Shown one piece after another: positions 25,296-34,438 of a DNA stretch of 64,000 bases. A model generated the notes under the pieces. The model worked only from the letters and a program-made list of their open reading frames with translations, was not told the DNA's origin and made no database searches. This stretch comes from Motilibacter rhizosphaerae (lineage in GTDB: Bacteria; Actinomycetota; Actinomycetes; Motilibacterales; Motilibacteraceae), in assembly GCF_004216915.1 (NCBI RefSeq), contig NZ_SGXD01000002.1:124001-188000 (forward strand). Reading direction: 5' to 3'. A program made the translations under genes and the position numbers. The number at the start of each line of letters is the position of its first letter. The stretch's first letter is position 1.

Positions 25296-27695
25296 ATGCC
25301 CTCGCGCCCCGTCCCCACGGGCACGTACCGCCTGCAGCTGCGTCCGGAGTGGGGGTTCGCCGACCTCGCCGCCCAGGCCGACTACCTGGCGTCGCTCGGC
25401 GTCTCCCACGCGTACCTCTCGCCGATCCTGCAGGCGGTGTCGGGCAGCGCCCACGGCTACGACGTCGTGGACCACAGCCAGCTCAACGAGGAGCTCGGCG
25501 GGGCCGCCGCCTTCGCGCAGCTGCGCGAGGCGCTCGGCCGCGCCGGGCTGGGCGCGGTGGCCGACGTCGTGCCGAACCACATGGCGGTCCCGACCCCCGA
25601 GACCGCCAACGCCGCGCTCTGGTCGGTGCTGCGCGACGGCCCGAGCTCGCCCTACGCCCGCTGGTTCGACGTCGACTGGTCGGTCGAGTCGCACGCGCTG
25701 CTCATGCCGATCCTCGGCTCGCGCATCGGCGAGGTGCTCGACGGCCACGAGCTGGCGCTCGACCGCAGCGGCGCTGAGCCGGTGCTGCGCTACTACGACC
25801 ACGTCTTCCCCGTGCGCCCCGGCACGGAGGACCTGCCGCTCCCCCAGCTCGTCGACCGGCAGTGGTACCGCCTCGCGTTCTGGCGCGTGGCGGACGAGGA
25901 GCTCAACTACCGCAGGTTCTTCGACGTCGACACGCTCGCCGGCATCCGCGTCGAGGACGAGCAGGTCTTCGCCGAGACGCACGCCGTCCTGCTGGCGCTG
26001 GTCCGCGAGGGCGGCCTGGACGGGCTGCGCATCGACCACCCGGACGGCCTCGCCGACCCGGGCGAGTACCTCCGGCGGCTGCGCGACGCGACCGACGGCG
26101 CGTGGGTGGTCATCGAGAAGATCCTCGAGGGCAAGGAGCAGCTCCCCCACGACTGGCCGACGGCCGGTACCACGGGCTACGACGCGCTGCTGCGCGTCGG
26201 GGGCGTGCTCGTCGACCCGGCCGGCAAGGACCCGCTGCTGCGCCTGCAGTCCTCCCTGACCGGCCTGCCCGAGGACTTCGAGCAGGTGGTGGAGGAGTCC
26301 AAGCGCTACGTCGTGGAGCACGCGCTCTACGCCGAGGTGGCCCGCCTGGTCGAGGTCGCCGCGGCGGTCTGCGCCGAGGACGTCCACCTGCGCGACCACA
26401 CCCGCCGCGGGCTGCGCGAGGCGATCGTCGAGCTGCTCGTGGCCTTCCCGGTCTACCGCGCCTACGTCGTGCCCGGCGAGGAGCCGCCCGCCGCGTCGGT
26501 CGAGCTCGTCGACGAGGCCGTCGGAGTCGCCCGGGCCCACCTCCCCGAGGAGGGGCACGCGACCCTCGAGCTCGTCCGCGAGCTCGTGCTCGGCCGGCTC
26601 GGTCGCGGCCCGCGCCGCGACGAGTTCGTCGTGCGCTTCCAGCAGACCTGCGGGCCGGTGATGGCGAAGGGCGTGGAGGACACGGCCTTCTACCGCTGGC
26701 ACGCGCTGGTCTCCCTCAACGAGGTCGGCGGCGACCCCGCCCGCGTCGGGGTCTCCCCGGCCGAGTGGCACGAGTGGTGCGGGCGGCTCACGGCGGACTG
26801 GCCGCGCTCGATGACGACGCTGTCCACCCACGACACCAAGCGCTCCGAGGACGTGCGCGCCCGCCTGGCCGTCCTCTCCGAGCTGCCCGGCGACTGGGCG
26901 GGCGAGGTCGCGCAGTGGCGGGCCCTCGCCGCCAAGCACCGCAGCGACGCGGGCTGGCCCGACGCCGCCACCGAGTACCTCATCTGGCAGACGCTCGTCG
27001 GGGCGTGGCCGCTGCCGGCGGACCGGCTCACGGCGTACCTCGAGAAGGCGACGCGCGAGGCCAAGGTGCACACCACCTGGACCGAGCCGCAGGAGGACTA
27101 CGACACCGGCGTCCGGGAGTTCGCCGAGAAGGTGCTGCAGGACAGCGAGATCACCGCAGCGGTGTCGGCGTTCGTCGAGCGCGTCCACCCGCACTTCCGC
27201 AGCAACGTGCTGGCGCAGAAGCTGCTCCAGCTCACGATGCCGGGCGTGCCCGACGTCTACCAGGGGACCGAGGTCGTCGACCTCTCGCTCGTCGACCCCG
27301 ACAACCGTCGCCCCGTGGACTACGCGCTGCGGCGCGAGCTGCTCGCCGCGGTCGACGGCGGGGAGCGGCCGACGACGCTGGACGGCGAGAAGCTGCTGGT
27401 CACGTCGCGGGCGATGCGACTGCGGCGCGAGCTGCCCGAGGCCTTCGCCGGCGCGTACGAGCCGCTGGAGACCGGCGACGAGCACGCGCTGGCCTTCCTC
27501 CGCGGGGGCCGGGTCGCCGTCGTCGCGACGCGGCTACCGGCGGGCCTGGCGCGCACCGGCTTCGGCGAGGCGGCCGTCAGCCTGCCGGACGGCACGTGGA
27601 CCGACGTGCTGACCGGCAAGCAGTTCGACGGCGGCGCGGTCGCGCTCGCAGAGCTGCTCGACCAGCTCCCGGTCGCCCTGCTGCGCAAGGGCTGA
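25296..27695 (+). CDS. treY: Malto-oligosyltrehalose synthase
   Basis: TreY converts the reducing end of malto-oligosaccharides into a trehalosyl unit by intramolecular transglycosylation. The 799-residue GH13 protein starts PTGTYRLQLRPEWGFADL and has AYLSPILQAVSGSAHGYDV, DVVPNHMAV, the nucleophile in GLRIDHPDGLADP, the acid in VIEKILEGKEQLP and FYRWHALVSLNEVGGDP, all typical. ATG 25296 follows a short GAGAGG site. TreZ, the partner that releases trehalose, lies 2 kb downstream past three unrelated genes. Confidence 0.96.
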   Translation: MPSRPVPTGTYRLQLRPEWGFADLAAQADYLASLGVSHAYLSPILQAVSGSAHGYDVVDHSQLNEELGGAAAFAQLREALGRAGLGAVADVVPNHMAVPTPETANAALWSVLRDGPSSPYARWFDVDWSVESHALLMPILGSRIGEVLDGHELALDRSGAEPVLRYYDHVFPVRPGTEDLPLPQLVDRQWYRLAFWRVADEELNYRRFFDVDTLAGIRVEDEQVFAETHAVLLALVREGGLDGLRIDHPDGLADPGEYLRRLRDATDGAWVVIEKILEGKEQLPHDWPTAGTTGYDALLRVGGVLVDPAGKDPLLRLQSSLTGLPEDFEQVVEESKRYVVEHALYAEVARLVEVAAAVCAEDVHLRDHTRRGLREAIVELLVAFPVYRAYVVPGEEPPAASVELVDEAVGVARAHLPEEGHATLELVRELVLGRLGRGPRRDEFVVRFQQTCGPVMAKGVEDTAFYRWHALVSLNEVGGDPARVGVSPAEWHEWCGRLTADWPRSMTTLSTHDTKRSEDVRARLAVLSELPGDWAGEVAQWRALAAKHRSDAGWPDAATEYLIWQTLVGAWPLPADRLTAYLEKATREAKVHTTWTEPQEDYDTGVREFAEKVLQDSEITAAVSAFVERVHPHFRSNVLAQKLLQLTMPGVPDVYQGTEVVDLSLVDPDNRRPVDYALRRELLAAVDGGERPTTLDGEKLLVTSRAMRLRRELPEAFAGAYEPLETGDEHALAFLRGGRVAVVATRLPAGLARTGFGEAAVSLPDGTWTDVLTGKQFDGGAVALAELLDQLPVALLRKG

Positions 27696-27760
27696 GCGGA
27701 ACTCTGCACCCCCTCCGCGTCGTCACCTGGAGACAGCCCGTCGACAGGTGGAGGAGCACG

Positions 27761-28756
27761 GTGGAGGTCTCGGCGGTGGGCTGGGTCCTGACGCTCGGTG
27801 TCGTGGGGGTGCTGCTGGCGGTCGACCTCGCGGTCGGTGTCCTGCGCCCCCACGCCGTGGGGTTCCGCGAGGCGTCCGCGTGGTCGGTGTTCTACGTCGC
27901 CGTGGCCCTGGCCTACGGCGTCGTCGTCGGGCTCGTCGCCGGCTGGGACTTCGGCGGGCAGTACCTCACCGGCTACGTCGTCGAGAAGAGCCTCTCGGTC
28001 GACAACCTGTTCGTCTTCGTCGTGATCCTCGGGTCCTTCGGCGTGCCCCGCGAGCACCAGCAGAAGGTCCTCACCTTCGGCATCGTCGCGGCGCTGGTGC
28101 TGCGCGGTGTCCTCATCGCCGCGGGCGCGGCCCTGCTGTCGGCGTTCTCCCTGCTGTTCCTGGTCTTCGGTCTCGTCCTGCTGTGGACCGCGGTGCAACT
28201 CGCGCGCCACGGGACGCAGGAGCCCGACGTCGAGGGCAGCGCGGCCGTGCGGCTCGCGCGGCGCGTGCTGCCCCTGAGCGAGGGCTTCGACGGCGGCCGG
28301 CTGACGACCCGGCGGGCGGGCCGCCGGGTCGCAACGCCGCTCGCCCTCGTGCTCGTCGCCGTCGGGGCCACCGACGTGCTGTTCGCGCTCGACTCGGTCC
28401 CCGCGGTCTTCGGCGTGACGCAGGAGGCGCTGCTGGTCTTCGCGGCGAACGCCTTCGCCCTGCTCGGCCTGCGGGCGCTGTACTTCCTCGTCAGCGGTCT
28501 GCTCGAGCGGCTCGTGCACCTCGCCACCGGCCTCGCGGTCGTGCTCGGCCTCATCGGGGTGAAGCTGGTGCTGCACTGGGCGCACGGCGTCTGGCCCGGC
28601 GTGCCGACGATCCCGACGCCGCTGTCCCTCGCCGTCATCCTGGGCGTGCTGGCGGTGACGACCGCCACGAGCCTGCGCGCCACGCGGGTCAGGGACGACG
28701 CCGCAGCGCTCCCAGCAGCAGACGCACGATGTGGTTCCAGAAGTGCAGCGCCGTGA
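27761..28756 (+). CDS. TerC/Alx-family integral membrane protein
   Basis: This 331-residue protein has about eight transmembrane helices and the TerC signatures VEKSLSVDNLFVFVVI and VGATDVLFALDSVPAVFGVT, whose acidic residues lie in the membrane. TerC/Alx proteins are linked to metal (manganese or calcium) homeostasis and tellurite resistance. GTG 27761 is preceded by GGAGGAG. The last about 22 codons (DDAAALPAADARCGS) are low in resemblance and overlap the end of the converging membrane-protein gene by 68 bases, so the C-terminus looks like an extension past a lost stop. Confidence 0.9.
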   Translation: MEVSAVGWVLTLGVVGVLLAVDLAVGVLRPHAVGFREASAWSVFYVAVALAYGVVVGLVAGWDFGGQYLTGYVVEKSLSVDNLFVFVVILGSFGVPREHQQKVLTFGIVAALVLRGVLIAAGAALLSAFSLLFLVFGLVLLWTAVQLARHGTQEPDVEGSAAVRLARRVLPLSEGFDGGRLTTRRAGRRVATPLALVLVAVGATDVLFALDSVPAVFGVTQEALLVFAANAFALLGLRALYFLVSGLLERLVHLATGLAVVLGLIGVKLVLHWAHGVWPGVPTIPTPLSLAVILGVLAVTTATSLRATRVRDDAAALPAADARCGSRSAAP

Positions 28757-29174
28757 CGTACGCGCCGAGCACCGCGATGACGCCGAGGCCGAGGTCGACG
28801 CTGACCCGGCCCTGCCGCTGCCAGTAGACGTCGGAGAGGTTGAGCAGCAGGGCGTACTCGTCGATGACGAGCGCGCAGCCCACGCCGTACGCCGCGCCGA
28901 GCCACGGGTTGTAGCGCGGGGTGTCGACGATGAGCGACACGAGCCCCACGGCCATGAGGATCCCGATCCCCCACACGTAGTGGTGCAGGTGGGAGCCGCC
29001 GACGGACACGTCGCCGAACGGTCCCCACCCGCGGTGGATCGCGTAGGTGAGCGCGCGCAGCAGCCCGAAGGTCCCCGCGAAGGCCAGCCACGCCATGAGC
29101 AGCGAGCGGCGCGTCTGGTCGACGTCCTGCTCGTACGCCGCGGAGATCTCGCGCGGCAGGGAGCCCGACGTCAT
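28689..29174 (-). CDS. Conserved integral membrane protein, function unknown
   Basis: This 161-residue protein has about four transmembrane helices. Notable conserved-looking segments are GGSHLHHYVWGIGIL (clustered His) and VDTPRYNPWLGAAYG, followed by VIDEYALLLNLSDVYW. The His/Asp/Glu residues next to helices could bind metal or lipid headgroups, but I do not recognise a named family. The start ATG overlaps the stop of the phosphodiesterase gene (ATGA), so the two are coupled. Its 3' end overlaps terC tail-to-tail. Confidence 0.75.
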   Translation of the reverse strand: MTSGSLPREISAAYEQDVDQTRRSLLMAWLAFAGTFGLLRALTYAIHRGWGPFGDVSVGGSHLHHYVWGIGILMAVGLVSLIVDTPRYNPWLGAAYGVGCALVIDEYALLLNLSDVYWQRQGRVSVDLGLGVIAVLGAYVTALHFWNHIVRLLLGALRRRP

Positions 29175-29674
29175 GCCCTGCTCGCCAGCTCGTGCAGCTC
29201 GACGTCGCGGACCTCTCCGCTAGCGAGCGTCACCGTGGCGAAGGTGAACGTCGGCATCCGCCGCCTGTCGGTGGGCGACCCAGGGTTGAGCAGTCGCAGC
29301 CCGCGAGGAGTGACGGTGTCCCACGGGATGTGGCTGTGGCCGAAGACGAGCAGGTCGGTGTCGGGGAACGCCGCGTCCATCCGCTGCTCGCGCCCCTGCG
29401 CCGCACCGGTCTCGTGCACGACCGCGACGCGGACGCCCTCGAGCTCCGCGCGCGCGACCTCGGGCAGCACGGCGCGCAGCTCCGGGCCGTCGTTGTTGCC
29501 GTGGACCGCGAGCAGGGCGCGGGCGCGCCCGGCGAGCGCGTCGTAGGCGGCGTACGACGTCCAGTCCCCCGCGTGCACGACGAGGTCGGCGCGGTCGACC
29601 TCCTGCCAGACGCGGGCGGGCAGGTCCTTCGCGCGCCGCGGCAGGTGGGTGTCGGAGACGAGCAGCAGTCGCAC
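29171..29674 (-). CDS. YfcE/MJ0936-type metallophosphoesterase
   Basis: The calcineurin-like phosphoesterase (167 residues) probably hydrolyses phosphodiesters with two metal ions. All short-form motifs are present: VSDTHLPRR, HAGDWTSY, VHGNNDGP, VHETGAA and GHSHIPWDT, then LLNPGSPTDRRRM as in YfcE-like enzymes. GTG 29674 begins VRLLLVSDTH, the expected N-terminus; the longer open frame upstream reads into the treZ promoter region and is rejected. It is divergent from treZ and coupled to the downstream membrane protein. Confidence 0.88.
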   Translation of the reverse strand: MRLLLVSDTHLPRRAKDLPARVWQEVDRADLVVHAGDWTSYAAYDALAGRARALLAVHGNNDGPELRAVLPEVARAELEGVRVAVVHETGAAQGREQRMDAAFPDTDLLVFGHSHIPWDTVTPRGLRLLNPGSPTDRRRMPTFTFATVTLASGEVRDVELHELASRA

Positions 29675-29729
29675 ACGCCACCGGTTCCCGCATGCATGGT
29701 TCCGCACGCCCGGTGGGAGGCTGGCGAGC

Positions 29730-31472
29730 ATGACGACGTTCCGGGTCTGGGCCCCCAACGCCAGCACGCTCGAGGTCGAAGCCGAGGGGCGGCGCACGCC
29801 GCTCGAGCAGGAGGGCGGCGGCTGGTGGGCGGTCGACCTGCCCGGGGCGGGGCACGGCACCGACTACGCGTACGTCGTGAACGGCGGCGACCCCACTCCC
29901 GACCCGCGCTCCCGCTGGCAGCCGCAGGGCGTGCACGGCCCGAGCCGCGTCTACGAGGAGGACCACGCCTGGGGCGACGCGGCCTGGACGGGGCGCCAGC
30001 TCGCCGGTTCCGTCGTCTACGAGCTGCACATCGGCACGTTCACCGCCGAGGGGACCTTCGACGCGGCGATCGGGAAGCTCGACGCGCTCGTGGAGCTCGG
30101 CGTCGACCTGGTGGAGGTCATGCCGGTCGCGGCGTTCCCCGGCACCAACGGCTGGGGCTACGACGGCGTCCACCTCTACGCCGTGCACGACGAGTACGGC
30201 GGCCCCGCGGGGTTCAAGCGCTTCGTCGACGCCGCGCACCAGAAGGGGCTGGGCGTCGTCCTCGACGTCGTCTACAACCACCTCGGGCCCAGCGGGAACT
30301 ACCTCGGGGTCTACGGCCCGTACTTCACCGGGACGCACTCCACGCCGTGGGGCGACGCGGTCAACCTCGACGACCACGGGTCCGACGAGGTGCGCCGCTG
30401 GGTCATCGACAACGCCGTGCAGTGGCTCGACGAGTTCCACGTCGACGGCCTGCGCCTCGACGCCGTGCACGCCCTCGTCGACGAGCGGGCGACCCACCTG
30501 CTGGCCGAGCTCGCCGCCGAGGTCGACCGCCTCTCGACGGCGCTGCGTCGGCCCCTCTCGCTCATCGCCGAGAGCGACCGCAACGACGCGTCCTTCGTGA
30601 CGCCCCGCGAGGCCGGCGGCTACGGCCTGACCGCGCAGTGGGACGACGACGTGCACCACGCGCTGCACGCCCTGCTGAGCGGCGAGTCGCAGGGCTACTA
30701 CGCCGACTTCGCCGAGGACCCGGTCGAGGCGCTGTCGGACGTGCTCACGGGGGCGTTCTTCCACGCGGGCACGTGGTCCTCGTTCCGTGGCCGGCGCCAC
30801 GGCAAGCCGGTCGACCGGGAGCTCTGCCCGGCGTACCGCTTCGTCGCCTACACCCAGACCCACGACCAGGTCGGCAACCGCGCGACCGGCGACCGCCTCG
30901 CGGCCACGCTCAGCACGGGCCGGCTGAAGATCGGCGCGGCGCTCGTCCTCACCTCGCCCTTCACCCCGATGCTCTTCATGGGCGAGGAGTACGCCGCGAG
31001 CACGCCCTGGCAGTACTTCACCGACCACCAGGAGCCCGAGCTCGCGGAGGCGGTGCGGCAGGGGCGGCGCAAGGAGTTCGCCGGGCACGGCTGGGCCGAG
31101 GAGGACGTCCCGGACCCGCAGGACCCCGCGACCCGCGACCGCTCGGTGCTCGACTGGGCGGAGCGCGAGCGCGACGAGCGCGGACTGCTGCAGTGGTACA
31201 CCGACCTGATCGCCCTGCGCCGCAGCACCCCTGAGCTGACCGACCCCCGGCTCGACCACGTGGGCGTCATCGTCGAGCTCGTCGAGGGCGGCGGTCTGGT
31301 CGTCGTCGAGCGCGGCGACGTCCGCGTCGTGGTGAACCTCGCGCAGGAGCCGCGCCGGCACGTGCTCGAGGGTCCGGCGGAGGTGCTGCTGGCGAGCGGG
31401 GACGGCATCGCACTGGACGGCGAGCACATCGCCCTGCCCGCGGAGTCGGTCGCGGTCGTCGCGCTGGTCTGA
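29730..31472 (+). CDS. treZ: Malto-oligosyltrehalose trehalohydrolase
   Basis: TreZ cleaves free trehalose from the product of TreY. The 580-residue GH13 enzyme starts MTTFRVWAPNASTLEVE (N-terminal CBM48-like domain) and continues with YELHIGTFTAEGTFDAA, VMPVAAFPGTNGWGYDGV, the nucleophile in VDGLRLDAVHAL, the acid in LIAESDRND and the third acid in THDQVGNRATGDR. ATG 29730 is the first start after the divergent gene. With glgX and treY it completes glycogen-to-trehalose conversion. Confidence 0.95.
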   Translation: MTTFRVWAPNASTLEVEAEGRRTPLEQEGGGWWAVDLPGAGHGTDYAYVVNGGDPTPDPRSRWQPQGVHGPSRVYEEDHAWGDAAWTGRQLAGSVVYELHIGTFTAEGTFDAAIGKLDALVELGVDLVEVMPVAAFPGTNGWGYDGVHLYAVHDEYGGPAGFKRFVDAAHQKGLGVVLDVVYNHLGPSGNYLGVYGPYFTGTHSTPWGDAVNLDDHGSDEVRRWVIDNAVQWLDEFHVDGLRLDAVHALVDERATHLLAELAAEVDRLSTALRRPLSLIAESDRNDASFVTPREAGGYGLTAQWDDDVHHALHALLSGESQGYYADFAEDPVEALSDVLTGAFFHAGTWSSFRGRRHGKPVDRELCPAYRFVAYTQTHDQVGNRATGDRLAATLSTGRLKIGAALVLTSPFTPMLFMGEEYAASTPWQYFTDHQEPELAEAVRQGRRKEFAGHGWAEEDVPDPQDPATRDRSVLDWAERERDERGLLQWYTDLIALRRSTPELTDPRLDHVGVIVELVEGGGLVVVERGDVRVVVNLAQEPRRHVLEGPAEVLLASGDGIALDGEHIALPAESVAVVALV

Positions 31473-31504
31473 CCCCCCAGGCGCTTCCCCTCACCCCTTC
31501 CCCC

Positions 31505-31543
31505 TGATCATGCACATCCTGGGCCTCAGGACGTGCATGATCA
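31505..31543. terminator. Bidirectional hairpin between treZ and CDF gene
   Basis: A 17-bp stem with one mismatch (31505-31521 with 31527-31543) carries TGATCATGCAC arms. It lies between two convergent stop codons, so it can end both transcripts. The AT-containing palindrome stands out from its surroundings and may be one copy of a family of extragenic palindromes. Confidence 0.7.
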
Positions 31544-31576
31544 CGGCCAAGGCGTGCGGATCTGCCTGGTCACCCG

Positions 31577-32602
31577 CTAGACCTCGGCGCGCAGCTGGTC
31601 GATGTACGCGCGGGTCCGCGCCGCCGTCTCGCCCTGCCCACGGGTCGGGTCGAGGAAGACCTGCGTCACCTCGGGCCAGCGCTCGCGCAGCTGGGTCTCC
31701 ACCGCGGTGCTGAGGTCCTCGATCCGCCCTGCCGGCAGGCTGTCCTCGAGGTCCACGCGCGCGGCGAGCAGCACCTCGTCGGGGCCGAGGTGCATGGTGA
31801 GCAGCTCGATGACCCGCTCGATCCCGGGCACCTCCGCGATCGCGTCGTAGCAGCCGACGACGAGCTCGGCGCGGGCCGTCTCCCCGATGAGCAGGTTCGC
31901 GTTCTCCCAGCCGAGGACCGCGGCGACCACCGCCAGCACGAGCCCGATGAGCACGGCGGCGAGCCCGTCCCACCAGGAGTGCCCGGTCAGCTGGTGCAGC
32001 GCGAGGCCTGTGGCGGCGAGGCCGAGGCCGAGCACGGCGGCGCTGTCCTCCGCGACGACGGTCTTCACCGTGGGGTCGCTGGAGAGCTGGAGCTCGCGCC
32101 GGAAGGTACGCCCGTGCGCCTGCGCCTCTCCCCGCACCTGGCGCACCGCCTTGACGAGCGAGGTGCCCTCGGCGAGGACGGAGACCGCGAGCACGACGTA
32201 CGCGACGAGGTAGCCGCCCGACTCACCCTCCCCGCCGAGGATCGAGCGGATCCCGTCGACGATCGAGAACAGCGAGCCCGCCACGAAGATCCCGAGCGCG
32301 GCCAGCAGCGACCAGAAGAAGCGCGTCTTGCCGTAGCCGAAGGGGTGGTGGGCGTCCGCGGGGCGCCGCGACGCCCGCAGGCTGCGCAGGAGGAACACCT
32401 CGTTCATGGTGTCCGCCACCGAGTGCGCGGCCTCGGCGAACATCGCCGACGAACCGCTGACCAGCCCGCCCACGAGCTTCGCCACGGCGATCGCCAGGTT
32501 GGCCGCGAGCGCCGTCAGCACCGTCGCCGTGCTCTCCCCACCCCCGGACGGCTCGGCGGGGGCGGGCGGCGACTGCTGCGCGGGCGGCTGGGAGGTCTCC
32601 AC
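31577..32602 (-). CDS. Cation diffusion facilitator (CDF) family transporter
   Basis: The 341-residue metal/proton antiporter probably exports Zn2+, Fe2+ or Mn2+. Six transmembrane helices are seen, with the metal-binding HSVADTMNE in helix 2 and a second HQLTGHSWWDG site in helix 5, plus HHPFGYGKTRFFWS. The C-terminal about 90 residues form the cytoplasmic domain (LHLGPDEVLLAARVDLED). The start is GTG 32602. Paired with terC and PPK2 in the neighbourhood, it may add to metal homeostasis, but no direct link is visible. Confidence 0.92.
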   Translation of the reverse strand: METSQPPAQQSPPAPAEPSGGGESTATVLTALAANLAIAVAKLVGGLVSGSSAMFAEAAHSVADTMNEVFLLRSLRASRRPADAHHPFGYGKTRFFWSLLAALGIFVAGSLFSIVDGIRSILGGEGESGGYLVAYVVLAVSVLAEGTSLVKAVRQVRGEAQAHGRTFRRELQLSSDPTVKTVVAEDSAAVLGLGLAATGLALHQLTGHSWWDGLAAVLIGLVLAVVAAVLGWENANLLIGETARAELVVGCYDAIAEVPGIERVIELLTMHLGPDEVLLAARVDLEDSLPAGRIEDLSTAVETQLRERWPEVTQVFLDPTRGQGETAARTRAYIDQLRAEV

Positions 32603-32658
32603 CTGGCAGGACTACCCGTGGACCGGCCGCCCGATCCGCTCGCCGGTGGAGGAGTCCG

Positions 32659-33669
32659 TCACGCCGTGGCGAGGGCGGTGAGGCGCGACAGCGTCCGCAG
32701 GTACTTCTTGCGGTAGCCGCCGGCCAGCAGCGCCGGCGGGAAGAGCTGGTCGAGCGGGATCCCGCTGGCGCGTACGGGAATGTCCCTGTCGTAGAGCCTG
32801 TCGGACAGCACGACGAGGCGCAGCGCCGCGCTCTGGTCCTCGACGGGCGCGACCCCGCGCAGGTGCACGGTGCGGACACCGTCGAGCAGGGCGCCGTAGC
32901 GGCTGGGGTGCACGCGCGAGAGGTGCGCGAGCAGGTCGGGGAACTCGTCGAGCGTGGCGCCGGGCGTCGCCGCGGCCGAGGCCGCGACCTGCTCGTCCGT
33001 CAGCGGAGGCGGAGCCGTCGGCACACCGCGGTGCCGGTAGTCCTCGCCGTCGATGCGCACCGAGTCGAAGCGGGCCGCCAGCCCCTGGATCTCGCGCATG
33101 AAGTCCTGGGCGGCGAACCGCCCCTCCCCCAGCGCCTCGGGCAGCGTGTTGCTCGTCGCGGCCAGCTGCACGCCCGCCTCGGCGAGCCGGGCGAGCAGCG
33201 TCGAGACGAGCACGGTGTCGCCAGGGTCGTCGAGCTCGAACTCGTCGATGCAGACGAGGGTGCTGCCCTGCAGGGCCTCGACGGTGCCGGAGAAGCCCAG
33301 CGCTCCCACGAGGTTCGTGTACTCCACGAAGGTGCCGAAGACCTTCGGCCCGGGAGCCGCGTGCCACAGCGAGGCGAGCAGGTGGGTCTTGCCGACGCCG
33401 AAGCCGCCGTCGAGGTAGACCCCGCGCGCGGCCGCCGCCTCCTTGCCGCGGCGGAAGAGCCCGCGCTTCGCGCCAGGCCGTCCCACGCGGCCGGCGAACG
33501 CCTCGAGGGCATGGAGGGCGGCTGTCTGGGAGGGCTGCGCAGGGTCCGGCCGGTAGGTCGCGAAGCTGACCCCGGTGAAGTGCGGCGGCGGCACCAGCTC
33601 GGCGACGAGCCGGTCGGGAGCGACCTGCGGCTGCCGGTCGGCGAGGCGGGGCAGGTCGGCAGCAGGCAC
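32659..33669 (-). CDS. zapE: Cell division protein ZapE (AFG1-type ATPase)
   Basis: ZapE is a cytoplasmic ATPase that associates with the division ring in proteobacteria; AFG1 homologs handle proteins at mitochondrial membranes. The 336-residue protein has Walker A GGFGVGKTHLLASLWH, Walker B LVCIDEFELDDPGD, and the conserved ATSNTLPEALGEGRFAAQDF and LPDLYDRDIPV-like segment SDRLYDRDIPVRASG. GTG 33669 lies eight bases after a TAGACT -10 box, suggesting a leaderless transcript; an in-frame GTG at 33696 is the alternative. Confidence 0.9.
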   Translation of the reverse strand: MPAADLPRLADRQPQVAPDRLVAELVPPPHFTGVSFATYRPDPAQPSQTAALHALEAFAGRVGRPGAKRGLFRRGKEAAAARGVYLDGGFGVGKTHLLASLWHAAPGPKVFGTFVEYTNLVGALGFSGTVEALQGSTLVCIDEFELDDPGDTVLVSTLLARLAEAGVQLAATSNTLPEALGEGRFAAQDFMREIQGLAARFDSVRIDGEDYRHRGVPTAPPPLTDEQVAASAAATPGATLDEFPDLLAHLSRVHPSRYGALLDGVRTVHLRGVAPVEDQSAALRLVVLSDRLYDRDIPVRASGIPLDQLFPPALLAGGYRKKYLRTLSRLTALATA

Positions 33670-33697
33670 GGGCAGCGAGTCTACGGGGGGTGGCACG

Positions 33698-34438
33698 ATG
33701 GCGCCCGTGCGCCAGATCTTCCCCACGCCGCTCGACGACCTCGACGACGACGCGCTGTTCGCGGCGTACGCCCATCCCGAGGAACGCCTGTGGGTGCGCG
33801 CCAACATGGTCTCCTCGCTCGACGGCGCCGCCTCGTTGGAGGGGCGCAGCGGCGGGCTCTCCTCCCCCGCCGACAAGCGCGTCTTCCGCGTGCTGCGCGC
33901 CCTCGCCGACGTCGTGCTCGTCGGCGCCTCGACCGTCCGCGCCGAGGGGTACGCCGCGGTGCTCCCCAAGGAGACCGCCCCCGAGCGCCGGGCCGCGGCC
34001 GGCCAGCCGCCGACCGCAGCGATCGCCGTGGTGACCCGCTCGCTCGACCTGGACCTGGGGTCGCGGCTCTTCTCGGGACCGCGGCGCTCGCTCGTCGTGA
34101 CGTGCGCGGCCGCCGGCGAGGAGCGGCTGGCGGCGGCGGCCGAGGTGGCCGACGTCGTCGTCGCCGGGGACGACGGCGTCGACCTGCGCCGCGCCGTGGA
34201 CGCGCTCGCGGAGCGGGGGCTGCGCCGCGTGCTGTGCGAGGGCGGCCCGGGCGTGCTGGCCCAGGCCGTCGCGGCCGGCGTCGTCGACGAGCTCTGCCTC
34301 ACGCTCAGCCCGCAGCTCGCGGCCGGCAGCGCCAGCCGCATCCTCGCCGGACCCGCGCTGGACCCGGCCGTGCGGTTCCGGCTCGCGAGCGTCCTGCAGG
34401 AGCAGGACGAGCTGCTGCTGCGCTACTCCTGCTCCTGA
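33698..34438 (+). CDS. Pyrimidine reductase family protein (RibD C-terminal-like)
   Basis: This 246-residue protein of the RibD reductase/dihydrofolate reductase-like fold probably reduces an aminopyrimidine-type substrate with NADPH. Typical features are VRANMVSSLDGAAS at the N-terminus, DVVLVGASTVRAEGY, and CEGGPGVLAQAVAAGVVDE for nucleotide binding. No deaminase domain is attached and no other riboflavin genes are near. ATG 33698 is divergent from zapE with 28 bases between starts; the 3' end overlaps the RHH gene by 16 bases. Confidence 0.88.
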   Translation: MAPVRQIFPTPLDDLDDDALFAAYAHPEERLWVRANMVSSLDGAASLEGRSGGLSSPADKRVFRVLRALADVVLVGASTVRAEGYAAVLPKETAPERRAAAGQPPTAAIAVVTRSLDLDLGSRLFSGPRRSLVVTCAAAGEERLAAAAEVADVVVAGDDGVDLRRAVDALAERGLRRVLCEGGPGVLAQAVAAGVVDELCLTLSPQLAAGSASRILAGPALDPAVRFRLASVLQEQDELLLRYSCS

